NCBI RefSeq assembly: GCF_019355555.1
Contig: NZ_CP072141.1
Span: 3,528,001-3,592,000, forward strand
Source: Rhizobium sp. L51/94
Lineage (GTDB): Bacteria; Pseudomonadota; Alphaproteobacteria; Rhizobiales; Rhizobiaceae
Direction: 5' to 3'
Length of the DNA: 64,000 bases
The notes below the pieces were generated by a model, which saw nothing but the letters and a program-made list of their open reading frames with translations, was not told where the DNA came from and made no database searches. Positions 7,610 through 14,815 of this stretch are shown here, piece by piece. Within the stretch, counting starts at the first letter, position 1. Each line of letters opens with the position of its first letter. The translations under genes and the position numbers were made by a program.

Positions 7610-9178
7610 TCACTTCGCCAGCATCCGGGCAAGCAGGAAGCCGGAGCCAGCTCCCGTTCCCGCCCCCGGCCAGGTGGACGCACCGCACATGTAGAGGCCG
7701 GCGACCGGCGTCCTGTAGCGCGAATATCCGGCGACGGGACGGAACAGGAAATTCTGGTCCAGGTGATGGCTGCCGGAAAGGCTGTCGCCGCCGATGAGGT
7801 TGGGGTTTTCGCGCTCGAGGTCCAAAGGCGAGACGACCGTCCGGGCGAGGATCTTGGCTCGCAGGCCCGGCGCATGGACCTCGATGATATCGATCACCCT
7901 GTCGGCGTAGTCCTCCTTGACCGCATCCCAGCTGAGCGCGCCGATCTTCGCAGCGGCGTCGCCGAGGATCTCGGCCGGAAGAACCCGCACCTGGACCCAG
8001 AGCACATGCTTTCCGGCAGGCGCCCGTGACGGATCGATGGCGGTCGGCTGGCCGACGACCAGCGCCGGCTCTACCGGCAACAGACCGGCCGCCGCTTCCG
8101 CATAGACTTTCGACATCATCTCGAGATCAGGTGCGATATGCACATAGGCAAAGCTCTTCAGCGCCTCTCCGGCCGTCCAGTCCGGCAGGCTGTCCAGCGC
8201 CAGATGGATCATCATCGTGCCGGGTCCGGCGCGGAACCGGCTGACCTTGCGATCGAAGTCCCGGCGTTTCGGATCGGCATCGAGCAGCTTGTCGAAGAGG
8301 TTCTTCGGATTGACGTTGGCGATGACGGCGCGGCTCGCCTCCAGCCGACGGCCATCGGCCAGCAGCACGCCGGTCGCCTTGCCGCCGGACACCAGCACCT
8401 TGTCCACCGCCGTCCCGAGCAGGATCTCGCCCCCGCGTGCGGTCAGCATGCCCGTCATCGCCTTGATGATCGTATCCGCACCGCCTTGTCCAATGACCAT
8501 GCCAAAGGCCTGGTTGGCCATCGATTCCAGATAGGGAAACAGCGCACCGCCTGCGACATCCGGTGCAAAATCGAGGTGTAGCCCCCAGGCGGCCATCATC
8601 GTCTTAAGCTTCGCGTGACGAAACCGGGCATCGAGGAAATCGCGCGGAGAGGAAAGCAGCATGCGCACCGTGTCGTAGAGCCAGCCGCTGCCCTTTTGCC
8701 GCCAGGCCTTCCAAAGGACGTTCGCTGCTGCAAGCGAGGGCATGGGTGCACCGAGCAGCCCGAAGATGTGCGGCGCATCGGTGGTGAATTCGGAAAGCAT
8801 TGCCCGCCAGGCCGCCGCGTCCTCCGGCGAAAGTGCCGCAATCGCAGCCGCCGTCTTTTCGAGATCGGTGCTGACGCCGAGATACGTGCCGTCTCGGAAG
8901 ACGCTGGCGAAACAATCGGCGGCCGGTACGAAACCGAGACCGTTGGCAACGAGCTCCTGCCTGTATTGGGCAAGGAAGGCCGAACCCGCAAACATCGATA
9001 GGTTCATGGCGCAGAGATCGTGCCGAAAACCCGGTAGCGTCACCTCCGCAGTCTTGACCGCACCGCCGGCGGTCGTGCTGCCCTCGACGACTGCAACCTT
9101 CCAGCCTTTTGCGGTCAGATGTACCGCTGCCGCAAGCCCGTTATGCCCCGCCCCCACCACCACCGCGTCGTATGCCAT
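7610..9178 (-). CDS. Phytoene-dehydrogenase-like FAD oxidoreductase 1
   Basis: 522-residue flavoprotein of the CrtI-like amine oxidase/dehydrogenase superfamily. The N-terminal dinucleotide-binding fold (VVGAGHNGLAAAVHL, residues 7-21, then VVEGSTTAGGAVKT) and a C-terminal GxxxCGASTWPGAGTGAGSG FAD motif are visible. Start supported by GGAAGGTGGATC. It diverges from isatin hydrolase and is related to the flavoprotein at 10990. Carotenoid biosynthesis is unlikely, since no other carotenoid gene is present. An oxidase or dehydrogenase acting on an indolic or dioxindolic intermediate is more likely (inference). Confidence 0.85.
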   Translation of the reverse strand: MAYDAVVVGAGHNGLAAAVHLTAKGWKVAVVEGSTTAGGAVKTAEVTLPGFRHDLCAMNLSMFAGSAFLAQYRQELVANGLGFVPAADCFASVFRDGTYLGVSTDLEKTAAAIAALSPEDAAAWRAMLSEFTTDAPHIFGLLGAPMPSLAAANVLWKAWRQKGSGWLYDTVRMLLSSPRDFLDARFRHAKLKTMMAAWGLHLDFAPDVAGGALFPYLESMANQAFGMVIGQGGADTIIKAMTGMLTARGGEILLGTAVDKVLVSGGKATGVLLADGRRLEASRAVIANVNPKNLFDKLLDADPKRRDFDRKVSRFRAGPGTMMIHLALDSLPDWTAGEALKSFAYVHIAPDLEMMSKVYAEAAAGLLPVEPALVVGQPTAIDPSRAPAGKHVLWVQVRVLPAEILGDAAAKIGALSWDAVKEDYADRVIDIIEVHAPGLRAKILARTVVSPLDLERENPNLIGGDSLSGSHHLDQNFLFRPVAGYSRYRTPVAGLYMCGASTWPGAGTGAGSGFLLARMLAK

Positions 9179-9516
9179 GATCCACCTTCCGTTCCCTTAT
9201 TATTTTATACATCACATGCATACATTCTGCGCCGCCGGCATCAAGGGCAGAGGTCTCGAAATCCCGTCATGGACCGCACGACGATGCGGAATTTGGCTGG
9301 AATAACGCCACTGGAGAGCCTGTTTTATAGGCCATATGCCCACCTTTGCCAAAATGTCGGGCGGCCTGAAACTTGACGCCCGAGCCGCCCCGCAAATGCT
9401 TGCAATATCATATGGTGTGACATAGGCTTGCCCCATTCAGCCGCCTGCCTGGGCGCAAGAAGGGCAGATCAATGCCCCATCCAGCACGGCGGTTTTCGTT
9501 CAAGGGGAACATACGA
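9179..9516. promoter_or_regulatory. Divergent promoter region, flavoprotein 1 / isatin hydrolase
   Basis: 338-bp gap between two divergent genes. The AT-rich part next to the flavoprotein gene contains the candidate operator B1 (9218-9230). The rest shows no further gene or clear hairpin. An in-frame ATG at 9472 could extend the isatin hydrolase by 15 residues. Confidence 0.45.
9218..9230. promoter_or_regulatory. Candidate operator B1 (GCATACATTCTGC)
   Basis: 13-bp motif 40 bp upstream of flavoprotein 1. It matches 12 of 13 bases of the perfect GCATA-CAT-TATGC inverted repeat at 20245-20257, upstream of the oxidoreductase genes. A shared regulator, perhaps MarR regulator 2, is inferred. Confidence 0.4.
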
Positions 9517-10302
9517 ATGACGTCGAACACGCTTGCAAGCCTGGCCACCGCCCTCGTTTCGGGCTCCATCAAGGTCGTCGATCTCACCGCATCGCTCGGC
9601 CCCGACACCCCGGTGCTCTACCTGCCGCCGCAGTTCGGCAAGAACACGCCGAAGGTCAAGGTCCACACCATCTCGCAGTATAACGAGGATGGGCCGTTCT
9701 GGGCCTGGAACTGGCTGGAACTCGGCGAGCATACCGGCACCCATTTCGATGCACCGAGCCACTGGATCACCGGCAAGGACAACCCCCGGAACACCACAGA
9801 CACCATTCCTCCGCAGAATTTCGTCGCCCCCGTGAATGTCATCGATCGTTCGAAGGAGGCCGCCGCCAACCCGGACTATCTGCTGACCGTCGACAGCATC
9901 AAGGAATGGGAAGCTGAGCACGGCGACATCGAAGCCGGATCCTGGGTATTGCTGCGCACTGACTGGTACAAGCGCAACGGTTCGACCGAGACATTCTTGA
10001 ACGCCGACGAGAACGGCCCGCATTCGCCGGGTCCGACTGCCGAGGCGATCGAATATCTGCTCACCAAGGACATCATCGGCTGGGGCCAGGAAACCATCGG
10101 CACAGATGCCGGCTCGGCCGGTGGCATGAACCCGCCCTTCCCGGCCCACAACCTGATGCACAAGAACAACCGCTACGGTCTCGCCAGCCTCTGCCAGCTT
10201 GATCTTCTGCCGCCAAAGGGCGCCATTCTCATCGCCGCCCCACTGAAGATCGTCTCCGGCACCGGCTCCCCCGTCCGCGCCCTGGCCCTGATCGCCCAAT
10301 AG
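9517..10302 (+). CDS. Isatin hydrolase (cyclase family)
   Basis: 261-residue protein of the metal-dependent cyclase/kynurenine-formamidase fold. I recognise it as isatin hydrolase, which opens the lactam ring of isatin to isatinate. It closely resembles, from memory, the Labrenzia aggregata enzyme throughout, including HTGTHFDAPSHW (metal ligands His72, His76, Asp78, plus His82) and the tail KGAILIAAPLKI..GTGSP. The start at 9517 follows AAGGGGAACATACGA; ATG 9472 is an alternative. It sits between two related flavoproteins and two MarR regulators, and the oxidoreductase able to use isatinate is 6 kb away. Other cyclase-family activities cannot be excluded by sequence alone. Confidence 0.85.
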   Translation: MTSNTLASLATALVSGSIKVVDLTASLGPDTPVLYLPPQFGKNTPKVKVHTISQYNEDGPFWAWNWLELGEHTGTHFDAPSHWITGKDNPRNTTDTIPPQNFVAPVNVIDRSKEAAANPDYLLTVDSIKEWEAEHGDIEAGSWVLLRTDWYKRNGSTETFLNADENGPHSPGPTAEAIEYLLTKDIIGWGQETIGTDAGSAGGMNPPFPAHNLMHKNNRYGLASLCQLDLLPPKGAILIAAPLKIVSGTGSPVRALALIAQ

Positions 10303-10482
10303 GCGCACCATGCCCTTAGGCGCTCCCTCTCTCCGCCACCGGCAAGGCTCTTGGCCCGGGAGAGCGTCCGCCAAAGGGCACCGGGCGCTTTCGAGCCCCG
10401 CTGCGGTGAAGGGACTGGCGGAAGCAGAATCGCTGCCTCCGCCCTCCGCCGCTAGGCAAGCCGCCGCCCCATACATCCCCCA

Positions 10483-10622
10483 CCCTCATTCCAGTGCTCG
10501 TCACAGGAATCCAGCCACGGCGCGTCTGCGCCGTGAAAAAACACTTGACCGTCCGCCACAAGCCTTCCCGCGCCCAAGGACTTGGGCGCACTGGATTCCT
10601 GTGACAAGCACAGGAATGAGGG
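10483..10622. repeat. Dispersed palindromic repeat, copy R1 (RIME-like)
   Basis: Starts CCCTCATTCCAGTGCTCG, carries CACAGGAATCCAG and a GC-rich arm (CACGGCGCGTCTGCGCCGTG), then CGCCCAAGGACTTGGGCG, and ends with the inverse element (CTGGATTCCTGTGACAAGCA, then CAGGAATGAGG). This mosaic of palindromes resembles the Rhizobium intergenic mosaic elements. Four other copies are in the window. Confidence 0.75.
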
Positions 10623-10671
10623 AAACCGTGGCAACCTCCCGCCCTCCCGCAAAAGCCAGACTGGCGGAGAC

Positions 10672-10797
10672 AGAGGCAGCAGAGGCAGCAGAGGCAGCAG
10701 AGGCAGCAGAGGCAGCAGAGGCAGCAGAGGCAGCAGAGGCAGCAGAGGCAGCAGAGGCAGCAGAGGCAGCAGAGGCAGCAGAGGCAGCAGAGGCAGC
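10672..10797. repeat. 9-bp tandem repeat, about 14 units of AGAGGCAGC
   Basis: Uninterrupted, apparently identical 9-bp units over 126 bp. Because the unit is a multiple of three it stays open in several frames, but no ribosome binding site or domain supports translation. It looks like a variable-number tandem repeat between two copies of the dispersed palindromic repeat, upstream of flavoprotein 2. Confidence 0.9.
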
Positions 10798-10851
10798 ATC
10801 ATTGCAAGCGCCTATCCCACTAAGGCAAGCCATCGGAAGCACCACTTCCCT

Positions 10852-10911
10852 CCCTCATTCCTGTGCACGTCACAGGAATCCAGCCACGGCACGTCCGCGC
10901 CGTGAAGGGAC
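10852..10911. repeat. Dispersed palindromic repeat, copy R2 (partial)
   Basis: Left half of the same element as R1: CCCTCATTCCTGTGCACG, CACAGGAATCCAG, then the CACGGCACGTCCGCGCCGTG arm. The inverse right end is missing. Confidence 0.7.
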
Positions 10912-10989
10912 GTCTCTGGGCTCGTCATATACCCTCCCGGCCTCGACGAGCGGGCCCCATCCTCCAACCACTCTTTGCGGGACAACGGC

Positions 10990-12579
10990 ATGAGCAGCCA
11001 TGACTACATAATCGTTGGCAGCGGCATCAATGCGCTGGTTGCGGCGGCCATGCTGGGCAAGAGGGGTCGCAAGGTTCTGATCCTCGAGCGCAACGAGCGT
11101 ATCGGCGGATGCCTGCGCAGCGAGGAGATCACTGAGCCCGGCTTCGTCCACGACGTCATGGCGACAACGATGGTGCTGTTCCTGACCTCGCCGGCCTACG
11201 GGGCGCTCGGTAAGGATCTGGAGGCGCGCGGCCTTGCTTTCTCGCATGCCGACCTGCCAACCGGCGTGCTGCGTCCGGACGGATCGAACGTCATCTTTTC
11301 CAGGGATCGCCAGCGCAACATAGCAACATTCGAAGCCCTCTCGGCAGGCGACGGCAAGACTTTCTCCGACGAAATGGACAAGCTCGGAGCCGATGCGCCA
11401 TTCCTGTTCTCCCTGCTCGGCGGCGCTCTCTGGTCGGGCAACATCTTGAAGACTGTGTCCCGGCAGGCCTGGGGGCGAGGCCTTCGCAACCTTGCTGCCT
11501 GGTTCGGCAACGCTCTGACGCCCGCGCGCGGCTACCTGCAAACAGCCTACGGCTCGGACCTTGCCCGCGCACTCTGGGCACCTTGGGTGCTGCATTGCGG
11601 CCTCAGCCCGGAAGATGCCTATTCCGCCGAAATGCTGAAGGTCATCGGGTTTGCCATCGAACTTGCGGGCTGCCCGGTAGCGACAGGGGGCGCCGGCGTT
11701 CTGGTCACTGCTTTCGAACGGCTGATTGCGGACCAGGGCGGCACCATCCGTACGGGTGCCGATGTCGCAAGCATCCTGCCCGGCCCCGGCAACGTCGCCG
11801 GCGGCGTTCGCCTTGCGGGTGGTGAAACCCTCACCGCCACCGGCGGCGTCATCTGCTCGACGACCCCGAACCAGCTTTATGAGCGCCTGATGGCCGACTG
11901 GCCCGGGCCGCTGCCGGCACAGATCCGCAAGGATGTCTCCCAATATCGCTATGGCAAGGGCAACATGCAGATCCACTACGCGCTGTCCGCCCCGCCCCGC
12001 TGGAAACATAACCCTGAGCTCGGCCAGGTCGCGTTGCTGCACCTGACCCCCGGCCTCGACGGTGTCTCGCGCGCCTGCAACGAATGCGAACGCGGTCTAC
12101 TGCCGGCGGAACCCACCGTTTGCGTCGGCCAGCCGGTATCCTTCGACCCCAGCCGGGCGCCCGAGGGCAAGTCCATCCTCTGGCTACAATTGCCGGAAGC
12201 GCCGCGCCTGCTGAAAGGCGATGCCGCGGCCAAGATCGAGACACCGGCGGATGGCCGCTGGACGGAGACGGTGCGCGAACAGTATGCGGATCGCATAGAG
12301 GCGTTGCTGGCGAGCCACATCGAAAACTTCGCCGAAATCAGGCTTGCCCGCCGCGCCTACTCTCCGGCCGATCTCGAGACGATGAACATGAACCTCGTCG
12401 GCGGCGACCCCTATGGCGGCCATTGTGGCCTCGACCAGTTTTTTCTCTGGCGGCCCTTCAAGTCTTCGGTTAATCACCGCACCCACATCAAGGGCCTGTA
12501 CCATATCGGTGCGTCGTCCCACCCGGGCCCTGGCCTCGGCGGCGGTTCGGGTTTCCTGCTCGCATCCTCGCTGAAATAA
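10990..12579 (+). CDS. Phytoene-dehydrogenase-like FAD oxidoreductase 2
   Basis: 529-residue flavoprotein of the same superfamily as the one at 7610-9178. FAD-binding segment YIIVGSGINALVAAAMLGKR has GxGxNA in place of the usual GxGxxG; LERNERIGGCLRSEE follows, and the C terminus has HIGASSHPGPGLGGGSG. The start is ATG 10990 rather than the in-frame TTG 10975. It is co-directional with isatin hydrolase upstream and with MarR regulator 2, 25 bp downstream. Probably oxidises a pathway intermediate; substrate unknown. Having two paralogues flanking isatin hydrolase suggests consecutive oxidations or a two-component enzyme (inference). Confidence 0.85.
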   Translation: MSSHDYIIVGSGINALVAAAMLGKRGRKVLILERNERIGGCLRSEEITEPGFVHDVMATTMVLFLTSPAYGALGKDLEARGLAFSHADLPTGVLRPDGSNVIFSRDRQRNIATFEALSAGDGKTFSDEMDKLGADAPFLFSLLGGALWSGNILKTVSRQAWGRGLRNLAAWFGNALTPARGYLQTAYGSDLARALWAPWVLHCGLSPEDAYSAEMLKVIGFAIELAGCPVATGGAGVLVTAFERLIADQGGTIRTGADVASILPGPGNVAGGVRLAGGETLTATGGVICSTTPNQLYERLMADWPGPLPAQIRKDVSQYRYGKGNMQIHYALSAPPRWKHNPELGQVALLHLTPGLDGVSRACNECERGLLPAEPTVCVGQPVSFDPSRAPEGKSILWLQLPEAPRLLKGDAAAKIETPADGRWTETVREQYADRIEALLASHIENFAEIRLARRAYSPADLETMNMNLVGGDPYGGHCGLDQFFLWRPFKSSVNHRTHIKGLYHIGASSHPGPGLGGGSGFLLASSLK

Positions 12580-12604
12580 CAGGAAGACGAGGAGGCGTGT
12601 GTTC

Positions 12605-13111
12605 ATGGAAGAACGGTTTTCAGGTGTCGTGCTCAGGCGCAAGGACGATGGCTACGATGCCCGCCCGACCATGGGCGAGATCGGCCTGAACCATTTCGCG
12701 CCCTATCTGATGAACCGGCTGATGTCCCGCTGGAACGCCAACATGGCCGACGAGCTGAAGGAACTGGACATCTCGACCGCCAAGATGCGGGCGCTGGCGG
12801 TGCTCAGCGTCTCGACCTCAGTGACCATCAACGAGCTGTCGATCTTCGCCGTGACCGAGCAGTCGACAATGAGCCGGACGCTGGATTCGCTGGAAACCCA
12901 GGGCTACATCCGTCGGCAACCGCGCGCCGAAGACATGCGCATCCGCGATGTCTCGATCACCGAGGAAGGCCGTGCCGCCTTCGAAAAAGTCTGGCCGACG
13001 ATGTACGACCTGTTGCTGCAGATGTTCGACGGCGTCGAGGAAGCCGAATACCGCGCCTTCATCGGAACGCTGCACAAGGTGCTGCACAATATCCGCAAGC
13101 ACGAGATCTGA
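12605..13111 (+). CDS. MarR-family transcriptional regulator 2
   Basis: 168-residue winged-helix regulator: an N-terminal dimerisation helix (HFAPYLMNRLMSRWN), then TINELSIFAVTEQSTMSRTLDSL as the recognition region and RAEDMRIRDVSITEEG as the wing. Start ATG 12605, nine bases after GGAGG; an in-frame GTG at 12599 is too close. It follows flavoprotein 2 by 25 bp and is likely co-transcribed with it. The 3' two-thirds of the gene is duplicated immediately downstream (13296 onward). It probably senses a pathway metabolite; operator motif B is a candidate target (inference). Confidence 0.88.
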   Translation: MEERFSGVVLRRKDDGYDARPTMGEIGLNHFAPYLMNRLMSRWNANMADELKELDISTAKMRALAVLSVSTSVTINELSIFAVTEQSTMSRTLDSLETQGYIRRQPRAEDMRIRDVSITEEGRAAFEKVWPTMYDLLLQMFDGVEEAEYRAFIGTLHKVLHNIRKHEI

Positions 13112-13295
13112 GGGCCGCAGAGCGGCTGTGGCGCGTCGTGACAAAATCTGCGGGAGTTGGTACTATCGGACCATGGACCGGAAAGAAGTCATTACCCGCC
13201 TGAAAGCCACCGAGCCGCAGATACGCGCGCTGGGTGTTGATGCTCTCTATCTGTACGGCTCATATGCCAGCGACAGCGCGCGCAGTGATAGCGAT
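12781..13295 (+). repeat. 515-bp tandem duplication, unit 1
   Basis: Begins in codon 59 of MarR regulator 2 (CAAGATGCGGGCG) and ends inside the antitoxin nucleotidyltransferase (AGTGATAGCGAT). Unit 2 follows directly. By eye the two units differ at 14 positions in the first 370 bp and at none in the last 145 bp. Confidence 0.95.
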
Positions 13296-13604
13296 CAAGA
13301 TGCGGGCGCTGGCGGTGCTCAGCGTCTCGACGTCAGTGACCATCAACGAGCTGTCGATCTTCGCCGTGACCGAGCAGTCGACAATGAGCCGGACGCTGGA
13401 TTCGCTGGAAACCCAGGGCTATATCCGCCGGCAACCGCGCGCCGAAGACATGCGTATCCGCGATGTCTCGATCACCGAGGAAGGCCGCGCCGCCTTCGAG
13501 AAAGTCTGGCCGACGATGTACGACCTGCTGCTGCAGATGTTCGACGGCGTCGAGGAAGCCGAATACCGCGCCTTCATCGGAACGCTGCACAAGGTGCTGC
13601 ATAA
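13173..13604 (+). pseudogene. Truncated antitoxin nucleotidyltransferase, chimeric with out-of-frame marR
   Basis: The first copy of the antitoxin gene keeps its start (ATG 13173) and 41 codons up to the duplication junction at 13295, then reads into the second marR copy in the wrong frame until a stop near 13604. The GSYASDSARSDSD motif is followed by QD instead of ID, so the GSx10DxD pattern survives by chance, but the rest of the fold is gone. Very probably non-functional. Confidence 0.8.
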
Positions 13605-13810
13605 TATCCGCAAGCACGAGATTTGAGGGCCGCGGAGCGGCTGCGGCGCGTGATGACAAAATCTTCGGGAGTTGGTACTATCGGACCATGGACCGGAAAG
13701 AAGTCATTACCCGCCTGAAAGCCACCGAGCCGCAGATACGCGCGCTGGGTGTTGATGCTCTCTATCTGTACGGCTCATATGCCAGCGACAGCGCGCGCAG
13801 TGATAGCGAT
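13296..13810 (+). repeat. 515-bp tandem duplication, unit 2
   Basis: Second unit, head-to-tail with unit 1. It holds the marR 3' two-thirds without its own start and the beginning of the intact antitoxin gene, which continues past the unit. The nine differences from unit 1 in the marR frame are all synonymous. Confidence 0.95.
13299..13626 (+). pseudogene. 5'-truncated copy of MarR regulator 2
   Basis: Codes for residues 60-168 of MarR regulator 2 with identical amino-acid sequence but nine synonymous nucleotide changes. It lacks the N-terminal dimerisation helix. Reading upstream in frame gives about 22 foreign residues from the antitoxin region (possible start 13234), without a good ribosome binding site. 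Probably not made, or made as a defective fragment that could at most interfere with the full-length protein. Confidence 0.8.
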
Positions 13811-13987
13811 ATTGATGTCTTGGTCGATTTTGGTCCGGAGAGCGGCAAGGGCCTGACAGCTTTCATGATGCCTTACCAACTTTTGGAAGACCAGTTCCCA
13901 GGCGTCGAAATTGGTTACGGTACGCGGGAGTCAATTTCGCCTGCCTATCGCGCCTCTGTAGAGCAAAGCGCGATCAGAGTATTCTGA
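13688..13987 (+). CDS. mntA: MNT-type nucleotidyltransferase antitoxin
   Basis: 99-residue minimal nucleotidyltransferase with GSYASDSARSDSDIDV (GSx10DxD), the catalytic motif of MntA. In MNT/HepT modules this enzyme neutralises the HepT toxin by nucleotidylating it. Its stop overlaps the start of the HepT gene by one base. The 5' 123 bp of the gene is part of the tandem duplication. The module sits between the catabolic MarR gene and a transporter. The only upstream RBS-like sequence (CGGGAG) is rather far from the start. Confidence 0.88.
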   Translation: MDRKEVITRLKATEPQIRALGVDALYLYGSYASDSARSDSDIDVLVDFGPESGKGLTAFMMPYQLLEDQFPGVEIGYGTRESISPAYRASVEQSAIRVF

Positions 13988-14337
13988 TGACCTCAGCGAA
14001 GAGTGTGCATGTCCGCTTGCTGCACATTCTGGAGAACATCGATGGCATTCTGTCTGCCACAAAGGATGTGAAGCCGGATGCGATCGCCGACGATTTTTTG
14101 GTCCTGCGCGCCATAGAGCGCTGCATTCAGATTATATCCGAGGCAGCGAAGGAATTGCCCTCCAAAATGCGTTCGAGCGAACCCGATATTTCCTGGCGTG
14201 CCATCATTGGCATCGGCAATCTGCTGAGACATGAATATTACCGCATTCGACCGGGCGACCTATGGGACATTATCCACGTCCACTTGCCCAAACTACGACC
14301 AGCCATTGCAAGGCTTCTGTCAGAGGCAGAACAATGA
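13987..14337 (+). CDS. hepT: HepT-like ribonuclease toxin (DUF86)
   Basis: 116-residue all-helical HEPN-type protein. The C-terminal motif reads IGIGNLLRHEYYRIRPGDLW; the usual RNxxxH is here GNLLRH with the conserved His-x-Tyr kept, a variant I recall from many DUF86 proteins. HEPN toxins cleave RNA and are held inactive by the MNT partner. Overlaps mntA by one base (TGATG), so the two are translationally coupled. Confidence 0.85.
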   Translation: MTSAKSVHVRLLHILENIDGILSATKDVKPDAIADDFLVLRAIERCIQIISEAAKELPSKMRSSEPDISWRAIIGIGNLLRHEYYRIRPGDLWDIIHVHLPKLRPAIARLLSEAEQ

Positions 14338-14448
14338 CTGCTACGCCAGTCAGTCCAGCAAATTATCACGCCTTCGACCCCAGCCCCAAAAGCATGGGGC
14401 CAGAGTGTGAGGTAGCCGCTACACATGTCCGGTTCGGACGCGGGCGTG

Positions 14449-14628
14449 CTATTGGGTCTGGGTGGTGACCGCAGGCTGCGGAGTGGTTGCGTCGGGGGCA
14501 TTGGCCTTTCCGACGAAATACATTCCGCCCACAAAGATCACGCAGGCAACCACCGTGATCGCTGCCAGCTTGGCAATCGATCCCACGCTGGTCCGTTCCG
14601 TACCAAAACCCATCTCTTCTGAAGTCAT
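14449..14628 (-). CDS. Small single-pass membrane protein (59 aa)
   Basis: 59-codon gene starting MTSEEMGFGTERTS, with one hydrophobic helix (about residues 20-41) and a polar tail rich in Pro, Ala and Thr ending TTQTQ. GGAGGAG precedes the ATG by ten bases. Topology would be N-terminus in, short C-terminal tail outside. Function unknown. It stands alone between the toxin gene and the aromatic-acid carrier. Confidence 0.7.
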   Translation of the reverse strand: MTSEEMGFGTERTSVGSIAKLAAITVVACVIFVGGMYFVGKANAPDATTPQPAVTTQTQ

Positions 14629-14705
14629 CGTTTAAAAACTCCTCCGTTGATGCGAGCGCTTCTCCTCTTCGCCCGCATCTGGGAAGGGTAACACAGCTTT
14701 TCCCC

Positions 14706-14729
14706 GGTTACATCCCCTAAGATGTAACC
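14706..14729. promoter_or_regulatory. Perfect 9-bp inverted repeat (GGTTACATC-N6-GATGTAACC)
   Basis: Lies between the end of the MFS carrier gene (14816) and the start of the small membrane protein gene (14628), both on the minus strand. It could be an operator for the small gene or a terminator stem for the carrier; the lack of a T run favours an operator. Confidence 0.45.
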
Positions 14730-14815
14730 CAGGCATATCTACACGTATTGCGGTGCAACATGCAGTGGCCGGAGAACTGGCGCAGTGCAACATCGACCGG
14801 TTTCCGACCGCCACG

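Larger units (their letters stand above)
10303..10989. other. 687-bp intergenic region built from repeats
   Basis: The gap between isatin hydrolase and flavoprotein 2 consists mainly of two dispersed palindromic repeat copies (10483-10622, 10852-10911) flanking a 9-bp tandem array (10672-10797). Open frames through the array exist on both strands but have only simple EAA, GSR or LLP repeats. I see no gene here. The promoter of flavoprotein 2 must lie near its right end. Confidence 0.7.

Noticed and set aside
10672..10797. Possible CRISPR array
   Set aside because: Units are 9 bp, directly adjacent, with no spacers and no cas genes.
10310..10993. Long open frame with an (EAA)n tract across the tandem repeat, and its antisense frames
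   Set aside because: The frame is kept open only by the 9-bp unit and by repeat elements. No ribosome binding site, domain or coding-like third-position bias outside the array.
7610..12579. Carotenoid biosynthesis locus
   Set aside because: Two phytoene-dehydrogenase-like genes alone; no phytoene synthase, cyclase of carotenoid type or GGPP synthase, and the neighbours are isatin hydrolase and MarR genes.
13234..13626. Second functional MarR regulator from the duplicated copy
   Set aside because: Lacks the N-terminal dimerisation helix; its apparent start lies in the wrong frame of the antitoxin gene with no ribosome binding site.
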